Assembly: GCA_043720395.1 (NCBI GenBank)
Contig: JAYSSR010000084.1
Span: 4,706-68,705 of the forward strand
Length of the DNA stretch: 64,000 bases
From: JANOYY01 sp043720395
GTDB taxonomy: Bacteria; Actinomycetota; Acidimicrobiia; Acidimicrobiales; JANYDT01
Direction: 5' to 3'
Both the position numbers and the translations under genes were made by a program. Positions within the stretch are counted from its first letter, which is position 1, and the number at the start of each line of letters is the position of its first letter. Below are positions 1 through 8,520 of the stretch, piece after piece. The notes under the pieces were generated by a model that searched no databases, had not been told where the DNA came from, and worked only from the letters and a program-made list of their open reading frames with translations.

Positions 1-2
1 AC

Positions 3-626
3 GGCGAGCGAATCTCGGTCGATGGCTGGCATGGCGGACGCGACCGAACCTTCGGCGTCCGCAAGTCTGCAGAAATCAACTTCTGGATTTGGCTCGACGC
101 CGGCTTCGAGGACCGCGCAATTCAGGCGTGGCTTATCGAGGACCACGATGGCAACGTCCAGTACATCGATGGCGGTATTACGCACACCGATGGCTCGCTC
201 TCGAAGCGTTTCGTCAGCATGGATCACGAGATCGACTTCGACGGAGGCACGAAGCGGCCTGCCCGAGCGATCCTCACATTCACCGACTCTGATGCCGTCA
301 CCTACCGCCTCGTCGCCGAGAGCCGACAGCAGCATGTCAATGTGTACTACGGCACGCCGTTACCCAAGCGAACGGTCGAGAACCTCGGCAACGGCGAGTT
401 CTTCGTTCATCTCCCGTGGGACAGCGCCGACCCCGAGGAGTTGCACGGTGTAGAGAATGGAGCAGTATCGATCGACCAATTGATGCAGTTCGATCTTGAC
501 GGACAGACTGGCATGGGCATCTTCGAGATCCTGGCCGGCTCGAACAGCATCGCGAAATATCCAAACTGGCCACCCATGGACATGTCGCCGTTCCGTCAGC
601 ACGCTCGGAGCAAGCCGAACCGGTGA
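3..626 (+). CDS. C-terminal part of a DUF7064/CrtC-AttH-like protein (cut by window edge)
   Basis: The frame is open from the first bases of the window to TGA at 624-626, about 207 codons, so the start lies outside. The motif GRDRTFGVR near residue 15 resembles RDHSWGVR in the complete gene at 12519-13679, and both are followed by a W-rich strand region. This points to the same beta-rich lipocalin-like fold (DUF7064/7065, related to CrtC and AttH). Members of this group often sit in actinobacterial lipid and terpenoid catabolic clusters, but their reaction is unknown, and no catalytic residues can be named. It is the only intact-looking reading frame in the first 2.5 kb. The family assignment rests on motif resemblance only. 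Confidence 0.6.
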   Translation, partial: GERISVDGWHGGRDRTFGVRKSAEINFWIWLDAGFEDRAIQAWLIEDHDGNVQYIDGGITHTDGSLSKRFVSMDHEIDFDGGTKRPARAILTFTDSDAVTYRLVAESRQQHVNVYYGTPLPKRTVENLGNGEFFVHLPWDSADPEELHGVENGAVSIDQLMQFDLDGQTGMGIFEILAGSNSIAKYPNWPPMDMSPFRQHARSKPNR

Positions 627-735
627 GCGCGCGCCAGCGACGGTCGCTTCGCCTCCGGGTAGTCGGGGCGGCTCCTACGCTGGCACGTTCAGATCGGTGG
701 GGAGATGCCCTCGTCTGCGAGCGGGCGAGGCACGA

Positions 736-1171
736 TCACGACATGTCAAGCCGAAGCCGAGCCAGCCTGGTCGTGGCGATCCGCCAGGTTCCATCGACCT
801 TTGTGTAGGTCTCGTGGTAGTGGCCATAGCCGTGCAACTCGGCGAGCTGGGCTCCGGCCGGGAAACTCAGATGGTCTTCCATCGCCCAGATGCCGGTCGC
901 CGTGGTCGGCGACGTCAACTCGATTTCGGGCATGTGTCCCGTGATGCACTGTGACGACATGTTCCAGCGCTGGGACCACCATCGCCAGAAACGCCTCATG
1001 CCCTTCATACACACCGCCACCTTCGCCGCTCACATCAACGGTCAGGTCGTCGGTGAAGAGAGCGCTGAAGCCGTCCCAGTCCTTCGTGTCCATCAACCGG
1101 AAGTATCGGGCCTTCAGAACCTTGATGTCTTCAATTTCCTGCAACCGCTTCGACGTCTCCAACTCACTCAT
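736..1171 (-). pseudogene. SnoaL-like/NTF2-fold protein, frameshifted
   Basis: The N-terminal frame starts at ATG 1171 and encodes a typical SnoaL_4 opening (KARYFRLMDTKDWDGFSALF). It then runs out of frame near base 938. The neighbouring frame supplies the rest of the domain, including HMPEIELTS, WAMEDHL and GYGHYHETY, and ends at 736. Removing one base in the GGGACACATG tract would restore about 143 codons, the usual length for this family. SnoaL-like proteins in catabolic clusters act as small cone-fold hydratases, isomerases or lyases, and the substrate here is unknown. The gene overlaps an SDR remnant upstream by 4 bases, so the two were once co-transcribed. A sequencing slip cannot be excluded. 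Confidence 0.7.
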
Positions 1172-1356
1172 GCCGATCCCCTCTCAAGTTGCGCAAGCGC
1201 GCGTTCGATTTCTTCGTGACGTGATCCGATCGGCTGCACGAGGTCACCGTGGGTGATCACGTATCGCTCTCCCGCGAGAACCCCGGCAACGGCCCGTCCC
1301 GCAGCGATGTCGGCTGTGGCGAGATCTGCCTCAACCATGGGTCGGCTTTCCATCAT
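1168..1356 (-). pseudogene. C-terminal remnant of an SDR-family protein
   Basis: This is a 62-codon frame ending 4 bases inside the SnoaL start. Its sequence AVAGVLAGERYVITHGD is like the C-terminal tail of SDR enzymes of the type that end with a YVFTHP-like strand. Two stop codons lie just upstream, and no Rossmann N-terminus is present, because the expected upstream space contains the oppositely oriented luciferase-like gene and its promoter. I read it as the truncated end of an SDR that headed the SnoaL operon. The family call is tentative because only the tail is left. Confidence 0.4.
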
Positions 1357-1447
1357 CGCAATGATCCGCTGCAGTCACTACCTGCTCGGTCGAGGCAACG
1401 TCGGTGACGAGGGCAACCTCTCCGCTGTGGGCGTCCATCAACAAACC

Positions 1448-1486
1448 GTAGTCGACGTCAACGTCAATAGTGAACAGAGCTAGCAT
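1448..1486 (+). promoter_or_regulatory. Operator copy 1 with promoter for the luciferase-like gene
   Basis: Bases 1448-1467, read on the minus strand, match the cluster operator (TTGACGTTGACGTCGA then CTAC). On the plus strand TCAACG and TAGCAT (1481-1486) are separated by 17 bases, which gives a plausible promoter for the gene starting at 1509. The operator covers the -35 region. Confidence 0.55.
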
Positions 1487-1508
1487 CGCCTCGACAGGAT
1501 GGACTTGC

Positions 1509-2486
1509 ATGACGCTTCCCTTCATTCTCCGCTTCGACTTGCGCAACCCGGCAATTGGCCGAACGACCATGGCCGATCGCTACGCAGCAGCGCTCGACAT
1601 GGCGGCGTGGGCCGACCAACTCGGCTGCCTGGCCGTCACCGTCTCGGAGCATCACGGCTCGCCGGACGGCTACCTGCCCAGCCCGCTGATCATGCTCGCT
1701 GGGATGGCGTCACGAACAACGAACGTCCGATTCACGGTAGCTGCGCTCATTGCTCCGTTCCACGATCCGTTGCGGCTCGCCGAGGACCTCTGCGTGCTCG
1801 ACAACATCAGCCGCGGTCGCATCGATCTCATCGTCGCTGCGGGATATGTCCGCGAGGAGTTCGAGATGTTCGACGTACCGGGTCCTGAGCGCGGCGCACG
1901 TGTCACCGAGGCCGTCGCAACACTGAAAGCCGCCTTTCGTGGCGAGGTGTTCGAGTACCGAGGGCGATCGGTCATGATCACCCCGGCACCTGTTCGAGTT
2001 GGTGGTCCGGCCATCCTCCTCGGTGGAAGCAGCGAGCGAGCCGCTCGACGGGCCGCACGCATCGCCGACGGCTTTGTGCCGTCGGGTGCCCGAGGTCTGG
2101 CCGTTCTATCGGGAAGAAGTCATCTCCCTCGGCCGTCCAGATCCAAGCCCATGCCCGATCGGCGAGAATCGGGTCGTGGTGCTCGCCGACGATGTCGAAG
2201 CAGGATGGCGTGAACTGGGTCCGTACTTCCTGCACGAGATGAACTCCTACGGCACGTGGCAGGCCGCGAATAACGCTGCTTCGCCGTACCGACCGGTTGC
2301 CGACATCGATGCGTTACGCCAGAGGCGCGACTACGCGGTCCTGACGCCCGACGAGTACGTGCGCGAACTGCGCGCTGCCCCGTTCGCGTTCGGGATGCTC
2401 CACCCAATGTGTGGTGGCATCCCCCGGATGCGGCATGGAAGAGCCTGCGACTCTTCGAACACGAGGTGATGCCAGCATTCGCCTGA
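1509..2486 (+). pseudogene. Luciferase-like (LLM) flavin-dependent oxidoreductase, two frameshifts
   Basis: The start ATG 1509 follows an AGGA at 1497-1500. The first frame covers residues 1-195 with clear LLM features: the EHHG motif (VTVSEHHGSPDGY), RAARIADGF near the end, and the standard barrel strands. Near base 2090 the frame shifts by one base to PEVWPFYREEV and runs to CGGIP. Near 2430, in a run of five C, it shifts again to end with RLFEHEVMPAFA at 2484-2486. Corrected length is about 325 residues, normal for F420- or FMN-dependent LLM enzymes. These typically hydroxylate or reduce cyclic substrates, and the substrate here is unknown. Both shifts lie at short homopolymers, so decay or sequencing error are both possible. 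Confidence 0.75.
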
Positions 2487-2576
2487 GCCGGTTCGATCGA
2501 TCACGACTTGCGCGTCGTTCGGAACCAGGGTGTCATGAGCGCCTACTTTCAAACCGCGCTTGCCGGGGTTGGGGAA

Positions 2577-2625
2577 GTCAAACTTGACGTCAACTTTGAA
2601 AGGCGCTCGATGGTGCAGCTAGTCT
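2577..2625 (+). promoter_or_regulatory. Operator copy 2 and promoter upstream of amidohydrolase
   Basis: Bases 2577-2600 contain the symmetrical core TTGACGTCAA flanked by CAAAC and CTTTG, a weaker variant of the cluster operator. Just downstream TTGAAA (2596-2601) and TAGTCT (2620-2625) are 18 bases apart. The gene start at 2650 has a good ribosome binding site, AAGGAGAG at 2640-2647. Confidence 0.5.
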
Positions 2626-2649
2626 CGGGTCAACAAAACAAGGAGAGAC

Positions 2650-3777
2650 GTGCACAAACTCATCACCTCCGACTGCCATATCGCAGCGCCCTACGCGCTT
2701 GTCGACGAGCTGCCTGCGGCGTACCGCCAGTACTTTGCCCGAGTAGAACAGCGTGGTGACGGTGACTATCTGTTGATGCCCAGTGGCGGGGAAATGATGG
2801 GCGCGTGCAAGCCCCCGGTCACCAAGATCGTTGGAGACTCGGCGGTGCGGATGGCCGTGGGAGCGTGCGATGAGTCCCAACCCAGCTTCGAACCGTCCAA
2901 GGTCATGGCCGAGCTGGAGCGTGACGGGGTCTATGGGGCAGTGTTGATCGGAAGAATTGCCGTCCACTTGGACACCATTCCAATCGAGGCCGACATTGCG
3001 TATTGCCAGGTGCTCAATGATTGGACAGCAGAGCATTGGGGTCCCTACATCGATCGCGTCGCGCCGGGCATCGTGCTGCCCTACCGTGACGTCGCGGCTT
3101 GTGTGAAGGAGCTCGTGCGGTGCGCTGCTAAAGGGATGCGTCCGGCACTACTCCCTGACGCAATTGGCGATAACCCGTACCACTTAGCCGAATGGGAGCC
3201 GCTGTGGGAGACGGCAAGCGCGCTGAATGTGCCGATCACCATGCACGTCGGCGGAACCCGGCTACCAAAAGCCGCACACGGGCACTTCAAGCCCTATCCC
3301 GGCCTTGCCTTTGTTGGCTGGTACAACCAGTGCGTCGGAATGGGCGAGACGCTTGGGTGGCTGACGTTCAGCGGCGTGTTCGAGCGGTACCCCAACCTCC
3401 ACGTCATCATGACCGAGGGATATGCCGGCTGGCTCGGATTCGCGATGCAGTTCTTCGACCACCATTGGAACGACAGTCGCTTCGGTCAGGTCGTCCATTC
3501 AATGGTCGAGATGCCGGTGGCCAAGCTCGAAGCACCGCCGAGCTTCTATCTGAAGCGCCAAGCCCACGCCACGTTCATGTGGGATCCAATGGCCATCCAA
3601 AACCGACACCTCACGGGCATTGATTGCCTGCTGTGGGGAAACGACTACCCGCACCGGGAAGGATCATTCCCGTTCTCTCAGGAATGGATTGACAAGCAGT
3701 TCGCCGGGGTACCTCAGGCCGAGGTCGAAGCGATGACCAGTGGCAACGCGGCGAAGCTCTTTAACCTCACCGTTTGA
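2650..3777 (+). CDS. Amidohydrolase_2 family (ACMSD-like) metal-dependent hydrolase/decarboxylase
   Basis: This 375-residue protein starts at GTG 2650, with AAGGAGAG five or so bases upstream. It has the PF04909 layout: the first metal-ligand strand SDCHIA (H10), a middle TMHVGG strand near residue 198, and the terminal GNDYPH with the catalytic aspartate near residue 333. The first motif is D-x-H rather than H-x-H, as in many CoA-cluster members. Relatives include aromatic decarboxylases and lactone or ring hydrolases. No specific reaction can be assigned. It is followed after 19 bases by a lipase-type hydrolase, so the two are probably one transcript controlled by operator copy 2. Both genes look intact, unlike their left-hand and right-hand neighbours. 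Confidence 0.85.
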   Translation: MHKLITSDCHIAAPYALVDELPAAYRQYFARVEQRGDGDYLLMPSGGEMMGACKPPVTKIVGDSAVRMAVGACDESQPSFEPSKVMAELERDGVYGAVLIGRIAVHLDTIPIEADIAYCQVLNDWTAEHWGPYIDRVAPGIVLPYRDVAACVKELVRCAAKGMRPALLPDAIGDNPYHLAEWEPLWETASALNVPITMHVGGTRLPKAAHGHFKPYPGLAFVGWYNQCVGMGETLGWLTFSGVFERYPNLHVIMTEGYAGWLGFAMQFFDHHWNDSRFGQVVHSMVEMPVAKLEAPPSFYLKRQAHATFMWDPMAIQNRHLTGIDCLLWGNDYPHREGSFPFSQEWIDKQFAGVPQAEVEAMTSGNAAKLFNLTV

Positions 3778-3796
3778 ATCCCAACTGAAGATCACT

Positions 3797-4714
3797 ATGT
3801 CCCGTTCCAACACTCAAGATTTTCACCCGGAACTCCAGAAGGCGGCCAAGTTCCTGCCGAAAGGCGTAATCAACCGCTACACCTATAAGTGGCCCGGGAT
3901 TGTGTTTTGGCTCGCCACTCGTCGGCTCCCCAAAGACATCACCGTCGAGCAAGTCTCGGCGACGGCCAATGTTCGTTTGCACCTTCCGCCCAAACCCGAA
4001 ACAAGCGGCGGTGCGTTACTGTGGATCCATGGCGGCGGGATGATCCTCGGAGACGCCGTGCAGGACGACCTCTTTTGTCGTCGCGTCGCCAACGAGCTCA
4101 ACGTCACGGTCGCTGCGGTCAACTACCGAGTTGCACCCAAGCATCGCTATCCCGCAGCGCTCGACGACTGCTTCGATGCCCTGCGTTGGCTTGCGACCAG
4201 ACCGAACGTCGACGCGAAGCGCATTGCCATCGCAGGTGCCAGCGCCGGTGGTGGTCTCGCCGCTTCGCTTGCATTGCGCTGCCGCGACGAAGGCAGCATC
4301 CGACCAATTTTTCAGGTCTTGGTCTATCCAATGCTTGACGACCGCACGGCCGCTCGCCCGGACCCGTCGGCATCCAGTCGACGCATCTGGAATAACAAGG
4401 GAAACGCTTTGGGGTGGACCAGTTATCTGGGCAAGCCTGCGGGATCCCCAGACGTTTCACCGCTAGCCTCACCAGCACGCGCCATGGATTTTTCTGGGCT
4501 AGCCCCGGCGTGGATCGGTGTTGGAACAAACGACTTGTTTCACGATGAAGACGTCTTGTATGGGGATCGTTTGAAGCAAGCCGGTGTGCCATGTGAACTG
4601 ATGATTGTGCCGGGTGCATTCCATGCCTTCGACGGCATCGTTCCAAAAGCGCCAATTTCCAAGAGGTTCCAAGACGCTCAAATCGCCGCCCTCAAGTCGG
4701 CCCTTTGCTGCTGA
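3797..4714 (+). CDS. Alpha/beta hydrolase, hormone-sensitive-lipase (HSL) family
   Basis: This 305-residue protein starts at ATG 3797, 19 bases after the upstream amidohydrolase stop. A longer GTG start at 3740 would overlap that gene and lacks a ribosome binding site. It carries the HSL oxyanion-hole motif HGGG (residues 78-81), the nucleophile elbow GASAGG near residue 148, and the acid and base regions GTNDLFHDED and PGAFHAFDG near the C-terminus. The catalytic triad Ser-Asp-His therefore looks complete. Such enzymes cleave short esters or lactones. Next to an amidohydrolase it may open a lactone or remove an acyl group during cyclic-substrate breakdown, which is inference. The enzyme is cytoplasmic because there is no signal peptide. 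Confidence 0.85.
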   Translation: MSRSNTQDFHPELQKAAKFLPKGVINRYTYKWPGIVFWLATRRLPKDITVEQVSATANVRLHLPPKPETSGGALLWIHGGGMILGDAVQDDLFCRRVANELNVTVAAVNYRVAPKHRYPAALDDCFDALRWLATRPNVDAKRIAIAGASAGGGLAASLALRCRDEGSIRPIFQVLVYPMLDDRTAARPDPSASSRRIWNNKGNALGWTSYLGKPAGSPDVSPLASPARAMDFSGLAPAWIGVGTNDLFHDEDVLYGDRLKQAGVPCELMIVPGAFHAFDGIVPKAPISKRFQDAQIAALKSALCC

Positions 4715-4798
4715 AAGCCGGGATATTGCTGATCTGTGACGATTTCGAGGACCGCGTCGACAGCCGCTCTCCACCGGACAATCGTGCATACACCTTGT

Positions 4799-5699
4799 TC
4801 ACGCGTCCGCCTTTCCAGTCTGCTCCGTAAGCTGCCCGCTCTCTGTCCCGGCAACGCTCGGGTCGAGTTCGCGGAGTTCGGCGAGACCGTTGGTGATAAC
4901 CGGGGAGTCGGCGCAGTCGGCTTCGAAGGCCACGACGTTGGGGCCGGCGTCGTACATCCGCACGCTCAGCTCCTCGCCGAGGAAGGCCGGCTTGTCGAAA
5001 CGCACGGCGATTCGGCGAAGGCGCGCCGGATCGCTCTCGGCGGACAGCGCGGTCACGGCCTGAGCGCACAGTGCCATCGTGCACAAGCCGTGTAAAAGAT
5101 CCGATCAACCCCGCTGCGCTGCGCTGCGTCGACGTCGAAATGGTGGGCCGACCAGTCGCCGGAAACCTCCGCATAGCGCCGCGCCATTGCCGAATCGATC
5201 TCTACCGTGAAGGTGCCGATCGGCCGCTCCCCAGCCTCGGACGCAAACGTGTGGTCAGGCGTCGGCTCACCCGATTCCTCGCAGGTCGTGCCCAAATACA
5301 CGGCTGTCCACCACTGCTCGGCGACCAGATGGTCGGATGCGTCGAAGGTGGCGTAGCGCAGTGTTGCCCAGAAATTGCGACCAGCTGGCCCCGCCCCGAA
5401 CCCATCCACCCAGGTACGCAGGTGTTCTCCGGGAACGATTGGTCGATGGAGCACGATGTCGTGCTCGCCATGTACACCGCCGGTCGCAGACTTTGGACGG
5501 CGTCACTGATCAGCGCGACTCGGGCGGGGTTCTGTGCCTCCCAAATCTGGGTCACCAGCGCGGTCGGCGGCATTGAGGGACTCGACTCGCCGGTCGATGA
5601 CGCGTGCAGCGCCCCGCCGTATCGCCGCAGCGTGTCCGCGTCGAGGCATCCCTCGAACGGCCCGACCCGACGGCCAAGAACAACGCCGGGAACCGTCAC
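4799..5699 (-). pseudogene. MaoC-like double hot-dog enoyl-CoA hydratase, two frameshifts
   Basis: GTG 5699 overlaps the stop of the upstream amidohydrolase in a GTGA, so the start is well supported. The first frame gives the N-terminal hot-dog domain (VTVPGVVLGRRVGPFEG). It shifts near 5485 into EHDIVLHRPIVPGEHL, and again near 5085, in a T tract, into LCTMALCAQAVTAL, ending at 4799. Corrected length is about 300 residues, the size of two-domain MaoC hydratases. The hydratase motif region with a histidine after a Y-x-x-V-S-G-D segment (RRYAEVSGDWSAHHFD) is visible in the second half. The role would be hydration of an unsaturated acyl-CoA. Translational coupling to the amidohydrolase indicates a former operon SDR-amidohydrolase-MaoC. 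Confidence 0.75.
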
Positions 5700-6967
5700 A
5701 CGCTGACGATGCCGGCGGCTTCGTTGCGTTCGCGCCAGGCGGAGCGGGACATGCGTGACGTGTCCACATCGCTGGACCGGGCCCGTAGCGCTCCGACCGT
5801 TGCATCGACTTTTGCGACGTGAGCGAAAGGATCCCAATCGAAGAAGCGGCAGGCGTTTTGCCAGGTGATCTGGTGGATTTCGGCTTCGGTGCAGCTGGCA
5901 TCCTGAAACTCTTTCCAGGCGAACTCGGGTGATTCGGGCCACGTCGTGTCGGTATGCGGGTAGTCGCACTCCCAGGCAATGACGTCGAGGCCGATCTCAT
6001 TGCGGAGCGTCAGGCCGGAGGGATCGGTGATGTAACAGGCCAGGAAGTGCTCACGGAACACGTCCGACGGCAACTTGCCTTCCCCGAAACTGTTGCCGAT
6101 CGACGACTGATTCTGGAAGTGCCGGTCGACCCGGTCGAGGTAGAACGGGATCCAGCCGATGCCACCCTCAGACAGCGCGACGCGCAAAACCCGGGAACTT
6201 CCGCAACGTCGGACCGAACAGCAGGTCTTGGGCCGTCAGCATCGTGATCTGCGACGGGATCACACGATCATGTGGTCGATCGGTGCCTCAGGGGCGAGCT
6301 TCACGATGTCCCACGCACCGCCGATGTGCAGACACAACACCATGTTGTGATCGATCAGTGCCTGCAACATCGGATCCCAGTAGCCCGACAGAAGGCTCGG
6401 GTAACCCTGCGAGTGTGGTGCCTCCAAGAAACTGATGGCGCGGCAGCCCTTCTTCGCGATGCGCGTGACCTCGGCGACGGCCAGGTCGATGTCCCACATG
6501 GGGACGATGCAGAGCGGAATGAACCGGCCGGGGTAGGTGGCACACCACTCGTCGATATGCCAGTCGTTGTAGGCCCGCAGCATGACGAGGGAGACCTCCT
6601 TGTCGGCGCCCTCGGTGAACGTGCGGGCGTTGAAGCCGGCCATGGTGGGGAAGCACATCGACGCATGCACTCCGTTCACGTCCATGTCCCGCACACGCTT
6701 ATGGACATCGAAGCATCCTGGGCGCAGTTCGCTGAAGGAGCCGGGATTGAAGCCCCATTCCTCCCGGGGCCAGCCGACGGTTGCCGCCATGCCGAACGGC
6801 GTCGTCGTGCCCTTCCCTTGGAAGACCCACTCATCTGCACCTTGCGCGTTGCGCACAATGCGGGGTGCCTGGTCGCGCCACTTCGCCGGTACGTGGTTGT
6901 CATACATATCAGGTGGCTCGATCGAATGATCGTCGATGCTCACCAAAATCATGTCGTTCATGTCCAT
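5696..6967 (-). pseudogene. Amidohydrolase_2, decayed paralogue of the gene at 30872-32182
   Basis: ATG 6967 is preceded by AGAGGAA at about 6974-6980. The frame is intact to base 6260 (SIDDHSIEPPDMYDNHVP at the N-terminus) and then meets TGA after a GTGTG. The rest continues in other frames, with a second shift in a T4 tract near 6191, and ends with WECDYPHTDTTWPE and RNEAAGIVSV at 5696. Side by side with the intact copy at 30872-32182, residue identity is very high over the whole length. This fixes the two indels as +2 at GTGTG and +1 in the T tract. The catalytic motifs D-D-H and C-D-Y-P-H are conserved, so decay appears recent. An alternative is sequencing error at both tracts. Confidence 0.8.
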
Positions 6968-7017
6968 TGCAGATTCCTCTCTTGAAGCTCCGAGATCATC
7001 GTCAACTCTGCTTGCTG

Positions 7018-7332
7018 TCATTGCAAATGGCCCAGTTCTTTTAGGAACGGCTGGGTGCGCACCACCCGTCCCGTCATCGTTGACGGATCCGACGAATACA
7101 GGATCAGTGCGGCCTCCACGATGAGCTCGATCTCCTCGGTGTCTTCCGTGGCGAGCCAAGATCTCATCCGAGGTCTGACGCAGCGAACCGCCATGCTTCG
7201 GGTCGGGCTCGATCGTCCGGGCGATAAGGGCAACGGTTGCTCCCTCAGCAGCGAGACGTTGCGCATCGCCGTGCCAAGGCCGCGGCTGGCGCCCGTGACG
7301 AGCGCCACCTTTCCATCGAGCATCGCGGGCAT
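7018..7332 (-). pseudogene. SDR-family gene with large internal deletion
   Basis: ATG 7332 opens a clear Rossmann N-terminus (LDGKVALVTGASRGLGTA). A frameshift follows, then about 30 further residues of the same domain in another frame (RLAAEGATVALIARTIEP). The sequence then jumps to what reads as an SDR C-terminal tail (VEAALILYSSDPSTMTGR, ending FLKELG). About 170 residues in between, including the catalytic S-Y-K motif, are missing. The tail type, an AALxLxxxDPxTxTGR block, is seen in SDRs next to citronellol or terpenoid degradation genes, a family recollection rather than proof. The gene cannot be active. It heads the decayed amidohydrolase-MaoC operon. Confidence 0.75.
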
Positions 7333-7399
7333 GCCGTCTCTTCTTTTGTCCACATCGGTCGACCGGACCTCCGTCCGTCCGCAAATAGCTGCATGGTGA

Positions 7400-7427
7400 T
7401 TGACATTGAGGTCGATATCAAGATACT
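7400..7427. promoter_or_regulatory. Operator copy 3 inside a near-consensus promoter
   Basis: TTGACA (7400-7405) and GATACT (7422-7427) are 16 bases apart on the plus strand, with operator TTGACATTGAGGTCGA covering the -35 and spacer. The plus-strand gene it once served seems gone (see the remnant next to it). It may also have served the SDR relic that starts at 7332 on the minus strand. Confidence 0.6.
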
Positions 7428-7429
7428 CC

Positions 7430-7575
7430 ACCAACGCCTTGCGAATCTCCTGCGCCCATTGCGGCACCGTTCACCGCAGCATCACCGGCACTCCCGACGA
7501 GGTCGCCGCCGCGCTTTCGGCTCAGAAGGCACGCTTCGCCTCTTCGCGGAAGAAGTCCTTCCCGCGCTCAACTGA
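7430..7575 (+). pseudogene. Possible 3' remnant of a luciferase-like oxidoreductase
   Basis: The frame ending at 7575 closes with TLRLFAEEVLPALN. This matches the characteristic end of LLM enzymes and resembles RLFEHEVMPAFA of the gene at 1509-2486. Upstream the frame is interrupted, and the body of the gene is missing. With operator copy 3 directly in front, the simplest reading is a deletion that joined an LLM tail to its promoter region. Only about 14 residues support the family call. Confidence 0.3.
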
Positions 7576-7602
7576 CCTCCCGGCCCTGCGTCGAAGAGCA
7601 AG

Positions 7603-7638
7603 TTCGACGTCGACGTCGATATTGAGAGACGCTAGTGT
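7603..7638 (+). promoter_or_regulatory. Operator copy 4 and promoter of the SDR at 7678
   Basis: The operator TTCGACGTCGACGTCGA (7603-7619) runs into TATTGA. TCGACG and TAGTGT (7633-7638) are 17 bases apart, giving a start point near 7645 and a leader of about 33 bases that includes GAGG before ATG 7678. Confidence 0.6.
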
Positions 7639-7677
7639 TCGACCGGGACGAGAGAGAACGAGAAATGAGGTTGGCCG

Positions 7678-8463
7678 ATGCGAGCAGTCGTTGTTACCGG
7701 TGCAGCAAGCGGTATGGGTCGGGCCTGCATCGAGCAGGTTCGTGGGCTGAGCGACGTCATCTTCGCCGTCGATGTCCGGGCGCCAGAGATCGAGGGCACG
7801 ATCGGGCTCGCCTGTGACGTCACCGACGTGGAGGCCGTTGCCGAACTCGGCCGCCGGGTCGCAGAGACCGGTGGACTGCGAGCGCTCATACACGCTGCCG
7901 GCCTTTCCCCGACGATGGCCGATGCCCGACGGGTCCTCGAGGTAAATCTCGTCGGCACCCAGGTGCTGCTCAATGCTCTCGATGACTCCGTTGGCCACGG
8001 TACGGCGGCCGTTTGCTTCGCGTCCACCGCCGCCCACCAGATCGAGCCCTACCTCACTCCTGAGCAGCGCGCGTTGATCGCCGATCCGCTTGCGCCGGAC
8101 TTCCTCGATTGTGCCGTTGCTTCGGTGGCGGACGACAGCGGGTTCGCATACGGCGTCTCCAAAGTCGGAGTGCTGTATGCCGCGCGCGTGGCGGCCGCAG
8201 CATGGGGCTCTCGGGGCGGCCGGGTGACGTCGCTCTCACCCGGTTTGATCGATACTCCGATGGGGCGCCTGGAGTTCGAGAACCAACCGTCAATGGCGTC
8301 CATGGTGGGCGTAACGCCACTAGGGCGCATGGGACAACCCGACGAGGTCGCCGCAGTCGCGGGATTCCTCGTCTCGGACGCCGCCTCGTTTGTGACCGGT
8401 ATCGACGTGCTTGTCGATGGCGGTCTCATACACGCGCCGGTTGCCACCCAACCGGCAGCCTGA
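7678..8463 (+). CDS. Short-chain dehydrogenase/reductase (SDR)
   Basis: This 261-residue protein has the NAD(P)-binding motif TGAASGMG at residues 7-14. The active-site region is FASTAAHQ (Ser) then YGVSKVG (Tyr-x-x-x-Lys near residue 160), and the SDR C-terminal block is FVTGIDVLVDGG. Between Ser and Tyr there is an insertion of about 40 residues compared with classical SDRs. It resembles the 3-alpha-hydroxysteroid dehydrogenase/carbonyl reductase subgroup, which also has this insertion. An oxidoreductase acting on a ring or side-chain hydroxyl is likely, and the substrate is unknown. It is transcribed alone from operator copy 4 and is the first intact gene to the right of the decayed segment. 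Confidence 0.85.
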   Translation: MRAVVVTGAASGMGRACIEQVRGLSDVIFAVDVRAPEIEGTIGLACDVTDVEAVAELGRRVAETGGLRALIHAAGLSPTMADARRVLEVNLVGTQVLLNALDDSVGHGTAAVCFASTAAHQIEPYLTPEQRALIADPLAPDFLDCAVASVADDSGFAYGVSKVGVLYAARVAAAAWGSRGGRVTSLSPGLIDTPMGRLEFENQPSMASMVGVTPLGRMGQPDEVAAVAGFLVSDAASFVTGIDVLVDGGLIHAPVATQPAA

Positions 8464-8520
8464 TGTCTGAGCACGGCAGGGGCTGACTCTCGGTCAGGTC
8501 ACCGGCAGAAGGTCAGCCGG

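Noticed and set aside
6250..6262. Programmed frameshifting at GTGTG in the amidohydrolase and the relaxase
   Set aside because: Both junctions have GTGTG, but there is no slippery heptamer, no stimulatory hairpin was found, and the amidohydrolase has a second indel nearby. Indels by decay or sequencing are simpler.
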